Positions 6,388-9,307 of a DNA stretch of 9,307 nt are shown one piece after another. Each line of letters opens with the position of its first letter. Positions within the stretch are counted from its first letter, which is position 1. A model generated the notes under the pieces. The model worked only from the letters and a program-made list of their open reading frames with translations. It did no database searches and was not told the DNA's origin. Origin of the DNA: Candidatus Cloacimonadota bacterium (GTDB taxonomy: Bacteria; Cloacimonadota; Cloacimonadia; Cloacimonadales; TCS61); the NCBI GenBank assembly GCA_030592835.1, contig JAUVIJ010000064.1, forward strand, positions 1 to 9,307, in the 5' to 3' direction. The position numbers were made by a program, and so were the translations under genes.

Positions 6388-6984
6388 TTACTTAATATAT
6401 TCGAAACCAATACAGATCCTTGGTTTCAAGGTTTCATTATCTTCGATAACGTCAAAATTTATTTTGGCTCTGGCGAAATCCTCGATTGAACATGATCCCC
6501 GCAGATTCCAGCAGTCAAAACCATCCTCTTTCAAAACTTTTTTGAGGTCTTTACCCGGTTTCAAACTGAATTGCCAGTGGCGACCGATCTCTTTCATCCT
6601 TAATTTCCTATAATAAGATTGAGCCCGGGCATCCTGGGAATACCAGATACTTTTGTTGACTTCGTGTTCCCTGTTCATGATCTTATGAGCTTTATTGATC
6701 AGCATTTTACCTATATCATGACCTCGATAATCCCGGTGAACACCGAATTCCCAGACAAAACCGGCAGGATTGATCTCAGAAATTATTTCCGGACTTATTT
6801 CAATTACTATGAATCCTACTATCTTGTCATCCACAGTTGCAATCAGATCCACAATCGGTTGTGGATAACCAGGTTTCCTGTGCAGGACTATCCACCAGGC
6901 AGCAGAATCTACCATCACACTGGCATGTATATCCAGCCATTCCAGCTCACGAGAAGGTTCATATCCGATTATGTTGACTTGCAT
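6388..6984 (-). CDS. GNAT-family N-acetyltransferase, 198 aa
   Basis: This is a predicted cytoplasmic acetyl-CoA-dependent acyltransferase; the substrate is unknown. Residues 45-62 form the beta2-beta3 hairpin (DLIATVDDKIVGFIVIE). FVWEFGVHRDYRGHDIGKMLI (about 76-96) is GNAT motif A, with the strand and the acetyl-CoA pyrophosphate loop RGHDIG (87-92). Normally this loop is RGxGIG, so one glycine is replaced by Asp. AQSYYRKLRMKEIGR (121-135) is the typical motif B helix and strand, where a small residue, two tyrosines and a loop into the last strands are expected. About 50 C-terminal residues after position 145 are not standard and may form a substrate lid. The ATG directly abuts the flavoprotein TAA (no gap) and has no separate ribosome-binding site, so it is probably translationally coupled. 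Any link to lipid transport is unproven. Confidence 0.85.
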   Translation of the reverse strand: MQVNIIGYEPSRELEWLDIHASVMVDSAAWWIVLHRKPGYPQPIVDLIATVDDKIVGFIVIEISPEIISEINPAGFVWEFGVHRDYRGHDIGKMLINKAHKIMNREHEVNKSIWYSQDARAQSYYRKLRMKEIGRHWQFSLKPGKDLKKVLKEDGFDCWNLRGSCSIEDFARAKINFDVIEDNETLKPRICIGFEYIK

Positions 6985-7557
6985 TTATTTCAGTTTGTGC
7001 AGAAGCCAGGCCATATTTTGACCCAATATTCTCATTGTCTTTAATCCTTCTTCATCTTTTTTCACTTCACCTATTTCCCTGCCTATGCCGAGATTCCAGT
7101 AATTAGCTCCAGGCACGATCATCTGATTGATGAAGAAGAAATGATTGATCGCATTGAAGGTCGGTAATGCTCCCGCTCTTCGAACCGCCACGATAGCAGC
7201 TCCCAGTTTACGTTTGAACATGTAGTTATTAGCCAGACCAACGAATCCAGCACGATCGATAAAAGCTTTCATTTCACTACTGACATTGGAGAAATAAACA
7301 GGCGAACCCAGGATGATGCCATCTGCTTCATCCATTTTTGCCAGGCACTCATTTATAGGATCATTATCTACAATACATTTGCGATTTTTGTTTTCAAAAC
7401 ATTTCCCGCAAACCAGACAGCTTTGAACTGGTTTTCCTGCCAGTTGTATCAGCTCGCAATCGATATTCTCTTTTTCTAGTTCTTCAAAAACAGTTCTGAT
7501 TAAAATCGCAGTATTTCCGTCTTTTCTGGCACTGCCGTTTATAGCTACAACTCTCAT
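6985..7557 (-). CDS. Iron-sulfur flavoprotein-like NAD(P)H-dependent FMN reductase, 190 aa
   Basis: This is a flavodoxin-fold oxidoreductase of the NADPH-dependent FMN reductase / iron-sulfur flavoprotein group. The N-terminal strand and phosphate loop MRVVAINGSARKDGNTA (1-17) binds FMN phosphate. ILGSPVYFSNVSSEMKAFIDR (about 81-101) is the second flavin-contact region of this family. Between them C47-x2-C50-x2-C53-x7-C61 matches the compact cysteine motif that holds a [4Fe-4S] cluster in archaeal and clostridial Isf proteins. The cluster is inferred from spacing alone. Its role would be cytoplasmic electron transfer, perhaps with ferredoxin as partner. The ATG at 7557 has AGAGG upstream. It is the first gene of a tight operon running into the MCE transporter genes, 136 nt after the M20 hydrolase. 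No strong promoter is seen in that gap, so read-through from the M20 gene is possible. Confidence 0.9.
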   Translation of the reverse strand: MRVVAINGSARKDGNTAILIRTVFEELEKENIDCELIQLAGKPVQSCLVCGKCFENKNRKCIVDNDPINECLAKMDEADGIILGSPVYFSNVSSEMKAFIDRAGFVGLANNYMFKRKLGAAIVAVRRAGALPTFNAINHFFFINQMIVPGANYWNLGIGREIGEVKKDEEGLKTMRILGQNMAWLLHKLK

Positions 7558-7586
7558 TATGACCTCTGTTATTCATCACCTCATCC

Positions 7587-7618
7587 TCAGCCTACACAAA
7601 AGCTTCGGCTGACAAGCC
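7587..7618 (-). other. Alternative small hairpins in the leader of the flavoprotein operon
   Basis: On the minus strand, in the gap before the flavoprotein gene, the order is GGCT (7618-7615), TGTC, then TCAGCC (7612-7607), a 14-nt loop, and GGCTGA (7592-7587). AGCC can pair with the block before it (4 bp) or after it (6 bp), but not both. The stems are short and have no T-run. A leader switch is possible, but chance or repeat debris is equally likely. Confidence 0.25.
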
Positions 7619-7693
7619 TAACCACTTCTCCTGAAAAGCGAAGGGGAATTCAGACTTGTGAGGTAAAATACTTTATTATGCGAAATCCATGTT

Positions 7694-8794
7694 TCAAATA
7701 AATTCATAGAAAATATTGACCCCGACTTGGATAGCTTCCTCTGCAGGCAAAAATCTGGACGAGTGGAGATCTTCCCCACTGCCATCATCGACTCCCAGCA
7801 GGAATAATAATCCGGGATACAGATCTGCAAAAAAACCGAAATCTTCTCCTCCCATCTGTACATGGGATTCTACGAACTGATAATTCAAAGCTGCTACTTT
7901 TGTAATCAGATCGTTGTAGAGTTTATCATTATTGAACACAGCTTTGTAATAATTGTAAATATCGATATGGCTCTCTACTCCGTGAGCAATTGCTGATTCT
8001 TTCACCAGAAGTTTTACCAATTTTTCCAGTTTCTTATGATCACTGTCTTCCAAGGCACGCAGGGTTCCTTCCAGCAGACAACCAGCCGGGACAGCATTAC
8101 GAACTCGACCTGCTTCCATCCTGCCAAATTTACAGAGCACATTCTCCGGATGAAGAAATTCCTTGCGGATCTCCTGATCAAGGTGAAAATAGAATTCCAT
8201 CCCTGCCTTAAGGGCATCCTTTCCTTTCCAAGCAAAGGCTACATGAGCACTTACACCACGGAAGATGACATCGATCTCCTCGGTATTAGCAAAAAAAATG
8301 CCGGATCTGGAAGCAATAGTACCCACTGGATAATCACCTTTGACATGCAGTGCAAATGCAGATGATATCCGAAATTGATCCAGTATTCCTGTGTCTAGAA
8401 TCTTCCTGGCACCACCTTTTCCCTCTTCAGCCGGTTGAAAAACAAAGAGGAGATTCTTTTTCAAATCCTTATTTACAACTTTATCAATCAAACCCAGAAG
8501 TGTGGTCATATGCATATCATGCCCGCAAGCATGCATTTTTCCGGGGTGGTCTGACTGAAAATCACAATTAGTTTCTTCAGCGATCGGAAGCCCGTCCATA
8601 TCCGATCGAAACAATTTGTAATCACCCTTTCCGGCACTGTATTCGACAATAATCCCGGGAAAATCGAAAGTGTGGATCCTGAGCTGATCATACTTCCGAA
8701 GTATATCCAGCAAATAATGACTTGTTTTGTATTCCTCAAATGCAAGTTCAGGAATACGGTGGAGATCCTGACGTATTTTAATAAGATTAAGCAT
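7694..8794 (-). CDS. M20-family metallopeptidase / N-acyl amino acid amidohydrolase, 366 aa
   Basis: This is a cytoplasmic co-catalytic zinc (or Mn/Co) amidohydrolase of the M20D type, which also contains hippurate hydrolases, IAA-amino acid hydrolases and N-acetyldiaminopimelate deacetylases. It removes an acyl group from an amino acid or similar amide; the substrate is not determined. Visible landmarks are RSDMDGLPI (63-71), MHACGHDMH with metal ligands C90 and H92, catalytic E123 and ligand E124 in QPAEEGKGGA, H150 (ALHV), the dimerisation-domain histidine H184 (GVSAHVAF), MGGEDFGFF (314-322) and the last ligand H344 (DLHSSRF). All key residues are present, and the length is near the 370-400 norm. 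The ATG at 8794 has TAGGA 7 nt upstream. It could be the first gene of a transcription unit that continues into the MCE operon, or a single gene. Confidence 0.93.
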   Translation of the reverse strand: MLNLIKIRQDLHRIPELAFEEYKTSHYLLDILRKYDQLRIHTFDFPGIIVEYSAGKGDYKLFRSDMDGLPIAEETNCDFQSDHPGKMHACGHDMHMTTLLGLIDKVVNKDLKKNLLFVFQPAEEGKGGARKILDTGILDQFRISSAFALHVKGDYPVGTIASRSGIFFANTEEIDVIFRGVSAHVAFAWKGKDALKAGMEFYFHLDQEIRKEFLHPENVLCKFGRMEAGRVRNAVPAGCLLEGTLRALEDSDHKKLEKLVKLLVKESAIAHGVESHIDIYNYYKAVFNNDKLYNDLITKVAALNYQFVESHVQMGGEDFGFFADLYPGLLFLLGVDDGSGEDLHSSRFLPAEEAIQVGVNIFYEFI

Positions 8795-8824
8795 GTTATA
8801 TCCTATTTTTTTTGAATTGTTCAG

Positions 8825-8853
8825 ATAAATAACAATATATGATTGTTTGTCAA
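8825..8853 (-). promoter_or_regulatory. Candidate sigma70-type promoter for the M20 gene
   Basis: On the minus strand a perfect -35 hexamer TTGACA (8853-8848) is followed by an AT-only -10 area. TATTTA (8831-8826, 16-nt spacer) or ATTTAT (8830-8825, 17-nt spacer) each match three of six consensus bases. The start would be near 8818, giving a leader of about 24 nt before ATG 8794 that includes TAGGA. Confidence 0.45.
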
Positions 8854-8899
8854 ATTATATTAGTTTTCAACTTCTCTGAAAGTAACTTCACCCCCTGAG

Positions 8900-8926
8900 T
8901 CCCCTTCTCCTACATTGAGAGGGGGA
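8900..8926. repeat. GC-rich hairpin element
   Basis: A 10-bp stem pairs 8900-8909 (TCCCCTTCTC) with 8917-8926 (GAGAGGGGGA), with one G-T pair and a 7-nt loop CTACATT. It stands out from its AT-rich surroundings. Neither side has a T-run, so it is more like an intergenic palindromic repeat (REP-like) than a terminator. A similar but weaker hairpin, CCCCTTC / GAAGTGG, occurs on the minus strand in the gap before the flavoprotein gene (about 7623-7647). Confidence 0.5.
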
Positions 8927-8948
8927 AGTCATATTTATTTTGATTGTA

Positions 8949-8971
8949 ATGTCACTTTTACAGCGCTTGAT
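8949..8971 (+). repeat. Direct repeat, copy 1 (23 bp)
   Basis: ATGTCACTTTTACAGCGCTTGAT matches copy 2 at 9119-9141 in 22 of 23 positions; the one difference is T/C at position 19 of the repeat. The copies are 170 nt apart. The core GTCACTTTTAC also occurs inverted at 9229-9239. Confidence 0.85.
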
Positions 8972-9118
8972 CTCGTTTGGAAGAAATGTTCATTTCTTTT
9001 AGCTTGATCCACCTTCGCCAAGGCTACAGTGGGACAGGTCCAAAAGAATGGTAAAAGAATCCGTCTTCATCTGGCAGTTACCGGACTATGGCAGACAAGA
9101 AGATCAAAGCTAATATTG

Positions 9119-9141
9119 ATGTCACTTTTACAGCGCCTGAT
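9119..9141 (+). repeat. Direct repeat, copy 2 (23 bp)
   Basis: This is the second copy of the 23-bp repeat, with C in place of T at its position 19. The inverted core at 9229-9239 follows 87 nt after its end, so 9121-9239 has 11-bp perfect terminal inverted repeats (GTCACTTTTAC / GTAAAAGTGAC). Confidence 0.85.
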
Positions 9142-9187
9142 TTTTATGACTACATTATTACCGGAAATCAGGATCGTAGATCCTTTG

Positions 9188-9229
9188 AAGGAGGTTCTTC
9201 GCATGAAAAAAATCAGGACAAAAGCATAG
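9188..9229 (+). pseudogene. Translation-start signal with an 8-codon frame (leader peptide or gene remnant)
   Basis: A near-perfect ribosome-binding site AAGGAGG (9188-9194) lies 8 nt before ATG 9203. The frame then reads MKKIRTKA and stops at TAG 9227-9229. The start MKKIR is typical of exported or membrane proteins. The stop overlaps the first base of the inverted repeat GTAAAAGTGAC (9229-9239), so a former gene may have been cut off by the repeat. A genuine leader peptide or pure chance are the alternatives. Confidence 0.3.
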
Positions 9230-9239
9230 TAAAAGTGAC
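9229..9239 (-). repeat. Inverted copy of the GTCACTTTTAC core
   Basis: GTAAAAGTGAC is the exact 11-bp reverse complement of the core of both direct repeats (8951-8961 and 9121-9131). Confidence 0.8.
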
Positions 9240-9252
9240 GAGTTTTTCTTTG

Positions 9253-9286
9253 ATTCGTTTCTTTTGTCGACACAAAAGAAATGAAT
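9253..9286. repeat. Long near-perfect hairpin, 15-bp stem
   Basis: Arms 9253-9267 (ATTCGTTTCTTTTGT) and 9272-9286 (ACAAAAGAAATGAAT) pair over 15 bp with one G-T pair, around a 4-nt CGAC loop. The stem is mostly A-T, with no T-tract on either side. It lies 13 nt from the inverted core repeat and may belong to the same element. A bidirectional terminator-like role is possible but not typical. Confidence 0.65.
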
Positions 9287-9307
9287 AATAGAATTCTTGA
9301 TCATATA

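Larger units (their letters stand above)
8795..9307. other. Gene-free, repeat-rich region
   Basis: About 510 nt with no convincing gene. It holds the M20 promoter candidate, a GC-rich hairpin at 8900-8926, a small palindrome at 8981-8998 (AAGAAATG-TT-CATTTCTT), two direct repeats, an inverted copy, an isolated start-codon signal at 9203 and a long hairpin at 9253-9286. Short open frames overlap on both strands at 9029-9288, but they look like no known protein and share the repeats. The region could be a decayed mobile element or a repeat-laden border between gene clusters. Confidence 0.6.

Noticed and set aside
5622..6410. Extra minus-strand frames of 78 and 140 codons inside mlaE
   Set aside because: They are in other frames of a clearly coding permease gene and have no family similarity.
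6619..7044. Plus-strand frame of 141 codons
   Set aside because: It is antisense to the GNAT gene and the end of the flavoprotein gene, which are tightly coupled.
7990..8571. Plus-strand frames of 73-109 codons opposite the M20 gene
   Set aside because: They are antisense shadows of a gene with all M20 catalytic residues.
9029..9229. Plus-strand frame containing TGLWQ, which recalls the C-terminal motif of bacterial sugar transferases
   Set aside because: The residues on both sides do not match that family in this or shifted frames, and the frame runs through the repeats, so a five-residue match is likely chance.
9067..9288. Overlapping 66- and 68-codon frames on both strands
   Set aside because: They have no ribosome-binding site, no recognisable domain, and are built from the repeats and the hairpin.
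1..9307. CRISPR array, tRNA, rRNA or full insertion sequence
   Set aside because: No regularly spaced repeats, no cloverleaf or rRNA-like stretch, and no transposase-like protein were seen by eye.

Overview
The window comes from an AT-rich, Gram-negative-type bacterium. The evidence is a complete MCE-type (Mla-like) lipid-transport operon, which implies an outer membrane, and two proteins with lipoprotein signal peptides. A small 2[4Fe-4S] ferredoxin and an Fe-S flavoprotein-like oxidoreductase suggest an anaerobe. The gene style would fit an FCB-group lineage such as Cloacimonadota, but this is an impression and cannot be proved from this stretch.

Layout, left to right. Positions 1-220 are AT-rich with no convincing gene. 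Positions 270-440 (-) encode a 56-residue ferredoxin with its own candidate promoter and a clear terminator. Positions 513-2623 (-) hold a two-gene unit: an uncharacterised 447-residue exported protein or lipoprotein, followed 2 nt later by a TatD-family metal-dependent hydrolase. Positions 2721-2999 (+) encode the only likely plus-strand gene, a 92-residue acidic protein of unknown function. Its stop lies 1 nt from the stop of the convergent gene. Positions 3001-7557 (-) form one tight six-gene operon, in transcription order: Fe-S flavoprotein, GNAT acetyltransferase, MlaE permease, MlaF-like ATPase, MlaD (MCE) and TPR lipoprotein, with gaps of 0-14 nt. Positions 7694-8794 (-) encode an M20-family amidohydrolase with its own candidate promoter. 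Positions 8795-9307 are a gene-free, repeat-rich region with direct repeats, inverted repeats and hairpins, and may contain a decayed or miniature mobile element.

The MCE genes should act together. MlaE is the inner-membrane permease, the ATPase would be its cytoplasmic partner, MlaD is the membrane-anchored MCE ring subunit, and the TPR lipoprotein could be the periplasmic or outer-membrane partner. No MlaB or MlaC is encoded here. The most notable observation is that the ATPase keeps Walker A and the Walker B aspartate but has lost the Q-loop glutamine, the LSGGQ signature, the catalytic glutamate and the switch histidine. This suggests an inactive or repurposed ATPase in an otherwise intact MCE transporter.
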